A DNA stretch of 24,195 nt from Oscillospiraceae bacterium (GCA_028694405.1 JAQUTM010000009.1:1-24195), one strand, 5' to 3'; shown: positions 7,612 through 15,542, counted from the stretch's first letter. Notes: generated by a model not told the origin, from the sequence alone. Numbers and translations: made by a program.

Positions 7612-8505
7612 CTAAAATTCCAGTAGTTCGCGTTTGGTAACAGCATTTACAATGGCACTTAACGCAAACGAGAATAAAAATACAACTACACCAATCGCCA
7701 TACCGTATCCGTAGCTGGAGTTGGTGTAGGCTTGTTTATACATATAGCTTAAAAATACTTCCGTGCTGCCGTCAGGGCCGCCGCTTGTCATAGCCTTTAC
7801 AAACAAAAAGCTTAAGTTAATGCTGCTGATAATAAAGAATGTAAGCGTTGTACGGATATTTGTCCAAATAAGCGGAATTGTGATGGAAAAAAATTGTTTT
7901 ATACGGCTTGCACCCTCTAGGTTTGCACACTCGTATAAGCTTTCCGGTATACTTGCCATGCTTGCCATATACATAACCATGTAGTAACCGATGGCTTGCC
8001 ATATCATGGCGGCAGCTAAACTGAAGATAACAATTTTTTGGTCTCCAAGCCAATAGATAGGCTCTTTGCCCGCCCCGCGAAAAAGAGAGAGAAGGCTGTT
8101 TAACATGCCGTTATTTGCATCATAAATAGCACTGAAAATTGCACTGATAATTACAACAGATAAAATGTTTGGAATATAAAATACTACACGGAAAAAGTTT
8201 TGCCCTTTAATTTTCTCCCGCGATAAAATACCTGCAAAAATAAGTGCCAAAGCAAAAGTAATAATACTTACCAAAACAATAAGTAAAATGGTGTTTTGAA
8301 ACGCTTGCATAAACTTCATATCTTTAAACAGGGTTTCAAAGTTTTTTAAACCTACAAAGGTTTTGTTTGCACTATATCCGCCCCATTTGTAAAGCGACAT
8401 TTTAAATACGTTAAAAGTAGGAATTACCATAAATATGGTAAATAATATAACCGCCGGCGATACGCACAGCGCAATAAAAGCTTTTCTGCCTTTTTGTCTA
8501 TCCAT
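7612..8505 (-). CDS. Sugar ABC transporter permease (MalF type)
   Basis: A 297-residue membrane permease of the CUT1 family. It has a first helix at AFIALCVSPAVILFTIFMV, an EAA-type loop ECANLEGASRIKQFFSITIP, and TSGGPDGSTEVFLSYMYKQA, typical of MalF-like proteins. I start it at the ATG at 8505 because a strong AAGGAGG (8511-8517) lies five bases upstream. The earlier in-frame ATG at 8529 would put that site inside the gene. It pairs with the MalG-type permease immediately downstream, and both are transcribed after the binding protein. Confidence 0.94.
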   Translation of the reverse strand: MDRQKGRKAFIALCVSPAVILFTIFMVIPTFNVFKMSLYKWGGYSANKTFVGLKNFETLFKDMKFMQAFQNTILLIVLVSIITFALALIFAGILSREKIKGQNFFRVVFYIPNILSVVIISAIFSAIYDANNGMLNSLLSLFRGAGKEPIYWLGDQKIVIFSLAAAMIWQAIGYYMVMYMASMASIPESLYECANLEGASRIKQFFSITIPLIWTNIRTTLTFFIISSINLSFLFVKAMTSGGPDGSTEVFLSYMYKQAYTNSSYGYGMAIGVVVFLFSFALSAIVNAVTKRELLEF

Positions 8506-8510
8506 ACAGT

Positions 8511-8517
8511 CCTCCTT
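8511..8517 (-). promoter_or_regulatory. Ribosome binding site fixing the MalF-type permease start
   Basis: AAGGAGG on the minus strand, five bases before ATG at 8505. It favours that start over the upstream ATG at 8529. Confidence 0.85.
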
Positions 8518-8559
8518 GCAAATTGCCAAAAATAAAACAAAATTTATCGTAGAAAAAGA

Positions 8560-8593
8560 TTAACGGTGAGTAGGATTATCTACTCACCGTTAA
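8560..8593 (-). terminator. Intercistronic hairpin between binding-protein and permease genes
   Basis: A perfect 14-bp inverted repeat (8560-8573 with 8580-8593, arm TTAACGGTGAGTAG) with a 6-base loop. In the transcribed direction it is followed by a short, interrupted T run (TCTTTTTCT). It sits about 40 bases after the binding-protein stop and about 55 before the MalF-type permease start. It could be a leaky terminator or an RNA-stabilising hairpin that keeps binding-protein mRNA more abundant than permease mRNA, as seen in other sugar ABC operons. Confidence 0.8.
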
Positions 8594-8631
8594 ATAATAA
8601 GCCTACCGGAAAATAACTTTTATGGCTTTAC

Positions 8632-9975
8632 TTATTTTAAAGCTGCACGCAATAAATCGCTATCAGCTTTAATTGCTTCTACCCATTGGTCAACAGTTTT
8701 GTCGCCGCTTACCAAAGAGTTAACTGTACCAAATACAGTGTCTGCAAAGTTAACACCCTCAACAGGGTCTGTTGCTGCAAAGCCGCCCAAAGCTGCTTTT
8801 GCACCGTTATCGTAAATGCCGTAGAACATTTTATTCTCGCCTTCTAAGGTATCAGCAAAACCTACGATAGGTTGAATAGCGCCGCCTTTTGCAAAGATAG
8901 CAGCTGCTTCATCAGAGTACATGTAAGCTACAAATTGTTTTGCAGCGTCTTTGTTTTCTGCTGCTGCAGGAACCCACAGTTGCTCAAACCATGTAAAGGA
9001 GTAAGCGTCGCCGCCCTCTTTTACTGCGGGCAAAGCTGTAAAGCCCCACTCAAAACCGTCAGCACGAGGAGCATCTGCCATCTCGCCTGTTACCCATGTG
9101 CCGTTTGGCATAAACAAAGCTTTGTTATCCAAAATCAGCTGTTGGTTTTTCAAGTAGTTATCATTGTTTGCGTTAGAAGGTACAGATTTTTCTGTGTAAG
9201 AAGCAAGTTTTGCAACAATTTCAAAAGCTTGTTGTGCTTCTGGTGTGTCCCAAATGCCCTCAGCATAGTTGGTTGCTTTTGTAAAGAAATCAGCGCCGCC
9301 TACTTCGTATAACAAAGCGTAGAAGAAAGCGTCAAAGTAACCTGCTGTGGGGTATGCAAATAGAGCAATGCCCTCTGCTTTAGCTTTGTCGCCAAGTTCC
9401 CACATCTCGTCCCAAGTAGTAGGTACAGTCCAGCCTTTTTCTGTAAACAAACCGGCGTTGTAGAACAAACCGCAAGGGCTGTAGAACATAGGAGCCATAT
9501 ATGTTTTACCGTCGCTGTATGGGTTGGTCAAAGAAGACTCTGTAAAACCACCGGCAATTTTGTCGCTTACTTTAACGGATTCGCCCGGTACAGTCATGCT
9601 CAAAACGTCTGTTAAGTCCTCTAAGCCGTTCTCTTTAATCAAAGTCTCTGTCAAAGCAGCAGGACGGCCTGTTGCCAAATGTACAACGTCAGGGTAGTCG
9701 CCGGCTTTCATGCCTGCGCCAATAACGTCTTCCAGGTTTTTATCGGTTGTAAGTTCAACCTTAATGCCTGTTTTTGCCTCAAATGCTGCACAAACCTCGG
9801 TCCAAATATCTGTGCCGTAAGCAGACTCCAAAGCAGCTACTTTAATTGTAGCAGTAGGTGTCTCGGAAGAAGCAGGAGCTTGGCTGCTGGCTGCAGTGCT
9901 GTTGCTGTTGCCACAAGCAACAAACAAGCTTACTGCCATTGTGAGCACTAGAATAATGCTTAATACCTTTTTCAT
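8632..9975 (-). CDS. Sugar ABC transporter substrate-binding lipoprotein
   Basis: A 447-residue extracellular solute-binding protein (bacterial family 1 type, CUT1 system). It has a lipoprotein signal peptide: MKKVLSIILVLTMAVSLFVA then Cys21, which becomes the lipid anchor. A Ser/Ala/Thr-rich linker (about 22-45) and a periplasmic-binding fold follow, with family features such as PDVVHLATGRPA, TTWDEMWELG and FMPNGTWVTGE. The ATG at 9975 is chosen because GGGAGG (9984-9989) is eight bases upstream and it starts the signal peptide cleanly. A longer frame from 10017 has no such site. It is the first gene of the operon. Galacto-N-biose/lacto-N-biose is the likely ligand from the GH112 context; the sequence alone does not prove it. 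Confidence 0.93.
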   Translation of the reverse strand: MKKVLSIILVLTMAVSLFVACGNSNSTAASSQAPASSETPTATIKVAALESAYGTDIWTEVCAAFEAKTGIKVELTTDKNLEDVIGAGMKAGDYPDVVHLATGRPAALTETLIKENGLEDLTDVLSMTVPGESVKVSDKIAGGFTESSLTNPYSDGKTYMAPMFYSPCGLFYNAGLFTEKGWTVPTTWDEMWELGDKAKAEGIALFAYPTAGYFDAFFYALLYEVGGADFFTKATNYAEGIWDTPEAQQAFEIVAKLASYTEKSVPSNANNDNYLKNQQLILDNKALFMPNGTWVTGEMADAPRADGFEWGFTALPAVKEGGDAYSFTWFEQLWVPAAAENKDAAKQFVAYMYSDEAAAIFAKGGAIQPIVGFADTLEGENKMFYGIYDNGAKAALGGFAATDPVEGVNFADTVFGTVNSLVSGDKTVDQWVEAIKADSDLLRAALK

Positions 9976-10005
9976 GGATGTAACCTCCCAATAAATTTTG
10001 TTTTG

Positions 10006-10029
10006 AAACGCTCTCACTTAAAAGCGTTT
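10006..10029. promoter_or_regulatory. Inverted repeat in the operon leader, possible operator
   Basis: AAACGCT (10006-10012) and AGCGTTT (10023-10029) form an exact inverted repeat around a 10-base spacer. It lies just downstream of the predicted transcription start and upstream of the binding-protein ribosome site. The right arm overlaps a CGTTTGG copy (10025-10031) that recurs in the same orientation at 10056-10062, 31 bases or about three helical turns away, between the -35 and -10. The pattern suits binding by the adjacent AraC-type regulator or a LacI-like one. A leader hairpin is the alternative. Confidence 0.5.
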
Positions 10030-10040
10030 GGTGTAATTTC

Positions 10041-10068
10041 AGTATATCTATTTTCCGTTTGGAAACAA
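10041..10068 (-). promoter_or_regulatory. Predicted sigma-A promoter of the GNB/LNB operon
   Basis: On the minus strand, -35 TTGTTT (10063-10068) and -10 TATACT (10041-10046) are separated by 16 bases. Transcription would start near 10034, leaving a leader of about 60 bases. The spacer contains TTTCCGTTTGGAAA, a small inverted repeat that includes one CGTTTGG copy, so a regulator could act directly on the promoter. Confidence 0.65.
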
Positions 10069-10229
10069 CTTTTTTATTGCTGCAAACTTTATACATCTTG
10101 CTTTATTTTTATTTTTATACTAAAATATATACAAAACAGATTTATTTTTTTATTGTTTTTGCCCATTTTTTAGTTTTTGCCGCTTTCTGATAGTCCAAAA
10201 ATAAAGTTTACACTGCTTTTTTGTTATGT

Positions 10230-10270
10230 CCTGCTTTTGCAGGTTTATTTATAATTTTACCCTTGCAAGG
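10230..10270 (+). promoter_or_regulatory. Predicted araC promoter with two palindromes
   Basis: A perfect -10 TATAAT (10250-10255) has no good -35 at the right distance. CCTGC (10230-10234), a TTTT loop and GCAGG (10239-10243) occupy the spacer, and CCTTGCAAGG (10261-10270) lies at the expected start of transcription. A weak -35 combined with operator-like palindromes suggests that transcription of the regulator is itself controlled, perhaps by its own product. Confidence 0.45.
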
Positions 10271-10284
10271 AAAAGGAGTTTTAT

Positions 10285-11118
10285 ATGAGTACCCAGCGTT
10301 ATAATCTTTCCAGCGGCAATATTGCCCGCCTAAATGCCAATTTGTATTATATTACTGCCTCTAAATATGAGGGGGATTGGCACAGTACCCCCCATACCCA
10401 CCCCTTTGCCGAGCTGTTTTACGTTATAAGCGGAAAAGGCAGCTTTATAGTGGAGGACGAAGTTTTTGAGGTGCACGAAGACGACTTTGTAATTGTAAAT
10501 CCAAACGTAATGCACACCGAAAGCAGTTTGGATAAAAGCCCCTTAGAATATATTGTACTGGGCGTAGCAGGTCTGTCCTTTTTGTTTAACGACGTTAATA
10601 CCCACAGCCTGTTTAATTACCATATACATCGCGCTAACTTTTTATTTTATTTAAAGGCGCTGCTAAGCGAAGTGGAAAACGGCGGTGAAAACAGCGATGT
10701 TGCACGGCAAAACCTATTTGAACTGCTGCTTATTAACATGATGCGCTATGCGCATGTATCTTTTTCGGTAGCGACTGTGCAAAAGGCAGACAGAGAGTGC
10801 AGCATTGCAAAGCGCTATATAGACGCTCACTTTAAAGAGAATATTTCACTGGACGATTTGGCTGCTTTAACGCATACCAACAAATATTATTTGGCCCACT
10901 CTTTCACCAAAACCTTTGGCACCTCTCCCATCAACTATTTGCAAGAAAAGCGCATTGCCGAAAGCAAATCCCTCTTAAGCTCAACCAATCACTCTATCTC
11001 TCAAATTGCACAGATTATGGGTTTTTCCTCCCCTTCCTACTTTACACAGGTATTTACAAAAGCAATGGGACAAAGTCCTGGGCAGTATCGCCGCCAAAGC
11101 CATCAAACCGAGCCTTAA
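10285..11118 (+). CDS. AraC-family transcriptional regulator
   Basis: A 277-residue regulator. The N-terminal cupin sugar-sensing domain shows HTHPFAELFYVISGKGSF and DDFVIVNPNVMHTE (about 32-85). The C-terminal double helix-turn-helix (about 175-270) contains ISLDDLAALTHTNKYYLAHSF and the AraC signature HSISQIAQIMGFSSPSYFTQVF followed by GQSPGQYRR. An AAAAGGAG site precedes the ATG. It is transcribed away from the GNB/LNB transport and phosphorolysis operon, so it most likely activates that operon in response to the imported sugar or a breakdown product. Confidence 0.93.
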   Translation: MSTQRYNLSSGNIARLNANLYYITASKYEGDWHSTPHTHPFAELFYVISGKGSFIVEDEVFEVHEDDFVIVNPNVMHTESSLDKSPLEYIVLGVAGLSFLFNDVNTHSLFNYHIHRANFLFYLKALLSEVENGGENSDVARQNLFELLLINMMRYAHVSFSVATVQKADRECSIAKRYIDAHFKENISLDDLAALTHTNKYYLAHSFTKTFGTSPINYLQEKRIAESKSLLSSTNHSISQIAQIMGFSSPSYFTQVFTKAMGQSPGQYRRQSHQTEP

Positions 11119-11136
11119 TGCAAAACAACAGTTAAA

Positions 11137-11176
11137 AAAGAGCATTGTCGTTATTTTTACAGCGGCAATGCTCTTT
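11137..11176. terminator. Bidirectional rho-independent terminator
   Basis: A 14-bp stem with one G-T pair (11137-11150 with 11163-11176, core AAAGAGCATTG). GTTTTTATATTG follows on the plus strand and a T6 run on the minus strand. It lies between the convergent araC gene and the end of the surface-glycan operon and can serve both. Confidence 0.88.
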
Positions 11177-11212
11177 GTTTTTATATTGTTTTTTGTCAAA
11201 CTGTAAATGCAG

Positions 11213-12730
11213 CTAAAACATACAGATATAGGCGGTGTTATCCATTACTACAACCTGCTCGGGCGCGTTTACCGTATCCCAATTTTTACCCGCAAAATAG
11301 GTTTCATAAATCTCCTGCGGCATGGGTACCTCTATAATCTGCCCGTACCCTTCTTTTTCTGCTACATAGGTAATTACGCTGCCACCGCTGCCCAATATAT
11401 TTAAAGCTTTTACATTGGTGTCACTAAATACATAATCTATACCGGGGTACGCCAACGTGCTTTTATCGTCTCTGCACACAGCTACTTGGGTGATAGCCGT
11501 TCCGTTTTTTTGACTTTGCTGCTGCGCCTCTGCCAATAACGTGCGTCCAATTTCATAATCCACCTGGTTAGCCGCCATATGCTGACCTGTTACTCTGTTT
11601 ATTTGTACTATGCTTACCAGCATAAATATGGCAGCGGCAGCGGCCAAAAGCTTTATCTGTTTTTCACTTTTATTGGCAGCAGCAGCAAATATTGTCCACA
11701 TGCCTATCACAAAAAACACACCTGTCATTGTGCGCTGCGCAACTACAGGCAAAGAGGATAATATGTGTGGTGCAAACGTAACGCCTACGCCTAAAACACT
11801 TGCCAAAACGCCTACTGCCACAAACCTTTTTAGTTGTTTTTGACGTTTTGCTCCCGCAATAAATACTGCCCATATCACCAAAACCATTACCACAATACTC
11901 ATATAAGGCATTAGCGTACAGCCCTTTACCCATATTCCGTATTGATTACGCAAAACACGAATTACATTACCCAACAGCCCCTCAACGGAAAAGTTTACAG
12001 CGGTACTGGACCCTTTTATGCTTAAGGAGGTTTGCATAATCAAGCTTACAACACCGCTTAATCCCGCAAACACAATTACCTGAACCATGTTGGCAAAGCT
12101 TTTTTTGTCCAACACAAAATTATATTGCAGCACCAAAAGCACAGTTGTAATTACTAAAAAATGTCCTACGTTAACTTGATAAATACTTACTGCGCATACC
12201 AGCAGCACAAACGCGCCCAACCAAGCTTTTACGTTTTTATAATTGCATACAAGCACCGCTGCTACACACCCCAAAAGCATACCTAAGGGGTCTACAGCCA
12301 AACACTCGGGAAACAAAAACTGTTCTAAATTAAACACGTTTACCGTAAAAAGACTGCACCCCAAAAAAAGTGCTGTCACACTGCTTACTTGCGCACGCGC
12401 TAACTGCTTATGTATCTGTAAAAACAAAATAGTATCAATGGCGCTATACACGCCTATGGCCCAAAGTGTAAAGAAAAACTGGCTTCTTACCACATTTACA
12501 CCTATGGCGTTCAGCAAGAAAAAAATACTTCCGCCAATATATCTGCCATGCTCAAAATGCGTACCCGCAATAGGTTTATACATGCTGGGGTAGCTGTCTA
12601 CGGCAAAATGTGTTTGCAGCAAAGGCCCATAAGCCAAAAAATGCACTGCCAAAAACGCAAGAAAAACCATCAGTATGCTAAAGCTTATCTCCTGGTGTGT
12701 TAATTGCATCTTGTATTTTTTTTGCAGCAT
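11213..12730 (-). CDS. Polytopic membrane protein, GtrII-like glucosyltransferase
   Basis: A 505-residue protein with about ten or more hydrophobic segments. Near the N-terminus, after the first helix, it has YGPLLQTHFAVDSYPSMY and then GRYIGGSIFFLLN. This Asp-containing loop followed by a GR-x-(I/L) helix resembles the GtrII glucosyltransferase domain, whose members modify surface polysaccharide from a lipid-linked sugar. The C-terminal 140 residues are largely soluble and outside-facing. It is the last gene of the minus-strand glycan operon, 22 bases after the cytidylyltransferase gene, with a weak AGAAAGAGAG ribosome site. The sugar and acceptor cannot be deduced. Confidence 0.62.
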   Translation of the reverse strand: MLQKKYKMQLTHQEISFSILMVFLAFLAVHFLAYGPLLQTHFAVDSYPSMYKPIAGTHFEHGRYIGGSIFFLLNAIGVNVVRSQFFFTLWAIGVYSAIDTILFLQIHKQLARAQVSSVTALFLGCSLFTVNVFNLEQFLFPECLAVDPLGMLLGCVAAVLVCNYKNVKAWLGAFVLLVCAVSIYQVNVGHFLVITTVLLVLQYNFVLDKKSFANMVQVIVFAGLSGVVSLIMQTSLSIKGSSTAVNFSVEGLLGNVIRVLRNQYGIWVKGCTLMPYMSIVVMVLVIWAVFIAGAKRQKQLKRFVAVGVLASVLGVGVTFAPHILSSLPVVAQRTMTGVFFVIGMWTIFAAAANKSEKQIKLLAAAAAIFMLVSIVQINRVTGQHMAANQVDYEIGRTLLAEAQQQSQKNGTAITQVAVCRDDKSTLAYPGIDYVFSDTNVKALNILGSGGSVITYVAEKEGYGQIIEVPMPQEIYETYFAGKNWDTVNAPEQVVVMDNTAYICMF

Positions 12731-12752
12731 ATCTGTTTCTCTCTTTCTTAGG

Positions 12753-13517
12753 TTATTTCCTGATATTCTCTCTCACAGCGGCAAAGGTAGGCATGGTGCT
12801 GTACAAATGGGCAGCAATAGCCTCCATCAGCAAATAGTCCTCTTCGCTGTCAATGTCAATAATGCCGGTGTCCATCATTTGATACATACCGCATTTTCCG
12901 TCCCATAAAAATGCTGTCTCGTTTTCCACTAAAAAGCGGCGTTCAAACACATAAATACTTGCATTCAAATCAAAGACGGGAGGTGTTTGCTGGCGGGCAG
13001 TAAAATGGTGCTCAATCACACGTTCCACATGGTCATCTACCAGCTTACACATATTCATATACGGGGTACGGCGGCTTGGCGCTACGCTAAACACCAAATC
13101 TAAGTCGGGACGGGCAATTTTTACCGCATACGCCCCCGAGACATCATGTGCCTGCCGCAACGGACTTGTAATGTCCAAATCAATTAAATAATCATAGGTA
13201 CAGTGCTGACGTTTTTCCATCTCAGCCAAGCTGTGTTGGTACACAGCCATTTTAGGCACTACGTCGCCACACAGCTCCTCAGGACGGCGTACCACGGTAA
13301 TATCGGGGTATTTTTCACAAATAGCCTCAATCAGCAAGTCACTGTCTGTGTTTAGGCAAATATCTACCTTTACGTCCTGGGTGTGCTGCTGCGCAAACAA
13401 ATGCGCCGCCGATAAACTGTAAAAGCTGAGGGGTTCACCACAAAAAACTTTGAGGTTTTTATTTTTAAAGCCCTTGCTCCCCGCGCGTCCGCAAATGGTT
13501 ATCAATACACGTTTCAT
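12753..13517 (-). CDS. Acylneuraminate-type cytidylyltransferase (PtmB/LegF-like)
   Basis: A 254-residue nucleotidyltransferase that activates a nine-carbon nonulosonic acid with CTP to give a CMP-sugar. It has the CTP-binding loop GRAGSKGFKNKN (10-21), the NTDSD segment, DYLIDLDITSPLR, VFSVAPSRRTPYMN, and FDLNASIYVFERR, which is the pattern seen in PtmB/LegF CMP-legionaminate synthetases. NeuA (sialic acid) and pseudaminic acid enzymes are related alternatives. The presence of a LegB-type dehydratase at 20099 favours a legionaminic-type sugar. An AGAGGAAACG ribosome site precedes the ATG. The gene lies between a Gfo/Idh oxidoreductase and a membrane glycosyltransferase-like gene. Confidence 0.82.
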   Translation of the reverse strand: MKRVLITICGRAGSKGFKNKNLKVFCGEPLSFYSLSAAHLFAQQHTQDVKVDICLNTDSDLLIEAICEKYPDITVVRRPEELCGDVVPKMAVYQHSLAEMEKRQHCTYDYLIDLDITSPLRQAHDVSGAYAVKIARPDLDLVFSVAPSRRTPYMNMCKLVDDHVERVIEHHFTARQQTPPVFDLNASIYVFERRFLVENETAFLWDGKCGMYQMMDTGIIDIDSEEDYLLMEAIAAHLYSTMPTFAAVRENIRK

Positions 13518-13553
13518 AGTCGTTTCCTCTTTTGCTGTTTCTGTTTTATTTTT

Positions 13554-14480
13554 TTACTCTCCAAGCGTGAGCTTTAAGGTTTGTAAAGCCAGCGCAGGCG
13601 AGTTTACACTCTCTTTTTGAGGCCCATGCGCATACTGTAAAAAGTATTCCATCTCTCGCAAATAGCGCTGGTTTACTTCCTCGTTGCAATCTATACAGGT
13701 ACCGTCTGCCAAGGTTAAAATACCCTTGCCAAAATCCGCCTCTATGGTTCCGTCTTTGGTAAATAATTCTATGGTACGGCGATAAGTGCGGCCAAAGTAG
13801 TCCAGATGTATTTCTGCCAGCATGGCGGGATAACGCGCAATGTACACACTTAAATCGTCACTGTCAATTTCCAAATGGCTGTATGTGCCTTTAAAGTTAT
13901 AGGTTTCTTGCGGCATGCCAAACAAATCTACTATATAATCCCACTCGTGAATCAAATCAATAGTAACGCCGCCGCCCATGGCCTTTATGGCACTGTATAC
14001 CTTACGGTAATCTGTATTGGGGCGCCAGTCCGGCAAATAGCTGGAACAAATTACACGGGCAGAATAACACGAAACCTGCTGTAAATGCTGTTTTAGCTGC
14101 ATGTACGTTCTACACCAGCGCATAGGTGCCGCCACATACGCTTTTTTTGTATTTAGGCCACAAGCCTCCAAGCTGTAACCTGCCATTTCAAAAATGGGCT
14201 TTTCAATAAAAAACGTGTCCCCCTTTGCGCTTAAAGCTTTTAAAGCCTCAAAGTGTAAATGCGTGGGGTTTGTAATAAAAATTATGTCGTACCCATCGGG
14301 TACCTGTGTATAAGAAGTATATTGTGCATGCAACAGATTTGTGGTTTTGGCGGGCAGCTCTCGGCTACTGCTGCGCAAAGCATCTATCTCTAAGCTTATG
14401 CCTTGGCGGCACGCAACCGTATGCAAATTATTTAAGTGGCGCGTACCAATGCTGCCCAACCCTACAAATAATGCTCTCAT
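13554..14480 (-). CDS. Gfo/Idh/MocA-family oxidoreductase
   Basis: A 308-residue NAD(P)-dependent dehydrogenase of the Gfo/Idh/MocA type, which act on sugars or nucleotide-sugars in the cytoplasm. It shows the Rossmann GLGSIGTRH (7-15), the catalytic EKP (93-95, Lys94), and GGGVTIDLIHEWDYI with Asp175 and His178 of the usual D-x2-H pair. A segment SSYLPDWRPNTDY is shared with its upstream neighbour. A CGGAGAT ribosome site precedes the ATG. Similar proteins accompany flagellin- or surface-nonulosonate genes in other bacteria (Ptm clusters), so a sugar-tailoring role is inferred. The reaction is unknown. Confidence 0.87.
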   Translation of the reverse strand: MRALFVGLGSIGTRHLNNLHTVACRQGISLEIDALRSSSRELPAKTTNLLHAQYTSYTQVPDGYDIIFITNPTHLHFEALKALSAKGDTFFIEKPIFEMAGYSLEACGLNTKKAYVAAPMRWCRTYMQLKQHLQQVSCYSARVICSSYLPDWRPNTDYRKVYSAIKAMGGGVTIDLIHEWDYIVDLFGMPQETYNFKGTYSHLEIDSDDLSVYIARYPAMLAEIHLDYFGRTYRRTIELFTKDGTIEADFGKGILTLADGTCIDCNEEVNQRYLREMEYFLQYAHGPQKESVNSPALALQTLKLTLGE

Positions 14481-14567
14481 AAAAATCTCCGTTCTTTACA
14501 GCATACTTTTTACCCAAAACTTAAAGCTGCATATTTCTTGTCTTTTTACAAAGCTGCGTTACAAGCC

Positions 14568-15542
14568 TTATGCCTCAATTTCATCAATTACACTCAGTGT
14601 GTATTGATCATCAGTAAACGTGTAGCGCGGTACATCTGTCCCTTTTAAAACATTCAAAAAACAGGTAATTTCATCTACATAGGCGTTTTCTACCACGTTG
14701 TCGCTGTAACGGCTGTCATGTTCTACTCGGGCATAGGTGTCTACTGCAACTTTTTCTCCTGTATCGTGGTTAAAGTCATACAAGCTTTTTGGGTTGCCTT
14801 CCCAAAACAGGTGCAGTCCCTCTCCAAATACCTCAAAATTGCGTACCGCTTTTGGGCTTACTACATCTACCGCCAACATTCCTTTTGTGCCGTTTTTGTG
14901 GCGCAGCGTTACAAAATAGCTGTCGGGGTATCCAATCTCCAAATCTGACAGCTTATCCTTTTCCACATAAAGCTTTTCTATCGGACCAAACGCTTTTAGC
15001 AGCCAAGGCATATCAATGCCAAAAATTTCGCGGGTACCGCTGGTGCGTTTATCGCCCACAAAAAAGTTTTTGTAGCTTTCCCACGGGTGCCAATCAGGCA
15101 AATATTGGCCAATGTGATAAATATAATTTACAGGCTTTGAAAAGCCGTGTACGCGGTTAATAATGTAATTGGGCTCGCCTCTGTACAGCATGGTACTGCT
15201 TAAAAACAGCGTTACATTTTTTTGCTGTGCTTTTTCTACCAAAGCCTGGTAGCCGTCGGCAATCAGGTTTAACTCTGTAAAAACATTCAAATTGCTATCC
15301 AGCAGTTCATCAATAATCTTTGCATGGGTAATGGGTGCCGTACATACAAAAGCTGCGTCAAGCTTGTTTTGTGCAACGGCATCTGCAATGCTTGCGTAAG
15401 TGGTAATGCCCAAATTTTCAGCCTCTTCACGGCGGCTTTGTGTGGTGTCTACACCAAAAAGTTCTATGCTGTTGTCAATGCCCTTTAACAAACGGGCGCG
15501 GCGCTTACCCATGCTGCCCAAACCAACTACTACAATTTTCAT
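14568..15542 (-). CDS. Gfo/Idh/MocA-family protein lacking the usual catalytic residues
   Basis: A 324-residue paralogue of the next gene. The Rossmann nucleotide loop is intact (GLGSMGKRRARLL, 7-19). Where the family has EKP it has ELN (90-92) in VFTELNLIADGYQAL, so the catalytic Lys is missing. The later D-x2-H region reads IFGIDMPWLLKAFG (173-186) with no His between 160 and 190. The shared IGQYLPDWHPWESY motif (145-158) is kept, so the fold and probably the ligand site remain. A GAGGAAA ribosome site lies in front of the ATG. It may be a non-catalytic partner of the downstream oxidoreductase or use different chemistry. Confidence 0.83.
   Translation of the reverse strand: MKIVVVGLGSMGKRRARLLKGIDNSIELFGVDTTQSRREEAENLGITTYASIADAVAQNKLDAAFVCTAPITHAKIIDELLDSNLNVFTELNLIADGYQALVEKAQQKNVTLFLSSTMLYRGEPNYIINRVHGFSKPVNYIYHIGQYLPDWHPWESYKNFFVGDKRTSGTREIFGIDMPWLLKAFGPIEKLYVEKDKLSDLEIGYPDSYFVTLRHKNGTKGMLAVDVVSPKAVRNFEVFGEGLHLFWEGNPKSLYDFNHDTGEKVAVDTYARVEHDSRYSDNVVENAYVDEITCFLNVLKGTDVPRYTFTDDQYTLSVIDEIEA

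Larger units (their letters stand above)
9976..10284. other. 309-base divergent control region between binding-protein and araC genes
   Basis: This AT-rich gap holds both promoters and has no convincing ORF. On the binding-protein side are the ribosome site, an inverted repeat and the TTGTTT/TATACT promoter. On the araC side are a perfect TATAAT, a CCTGC-TTTT-GCAGG hairpin or operator-like repeat and a 10-bp palindrome CCTTGCAAGG. The middle, about 10080-10200, is T-rich with no further clear element. Confidence 0.85.

Noticed and set aside
10006..10029. Catabolite-repression (CcpA cre) site
   Set aside because: The inverted repeat AAACGCT/AGCGTTT has a 10-base spacer and does not fit the compact cre pattern.
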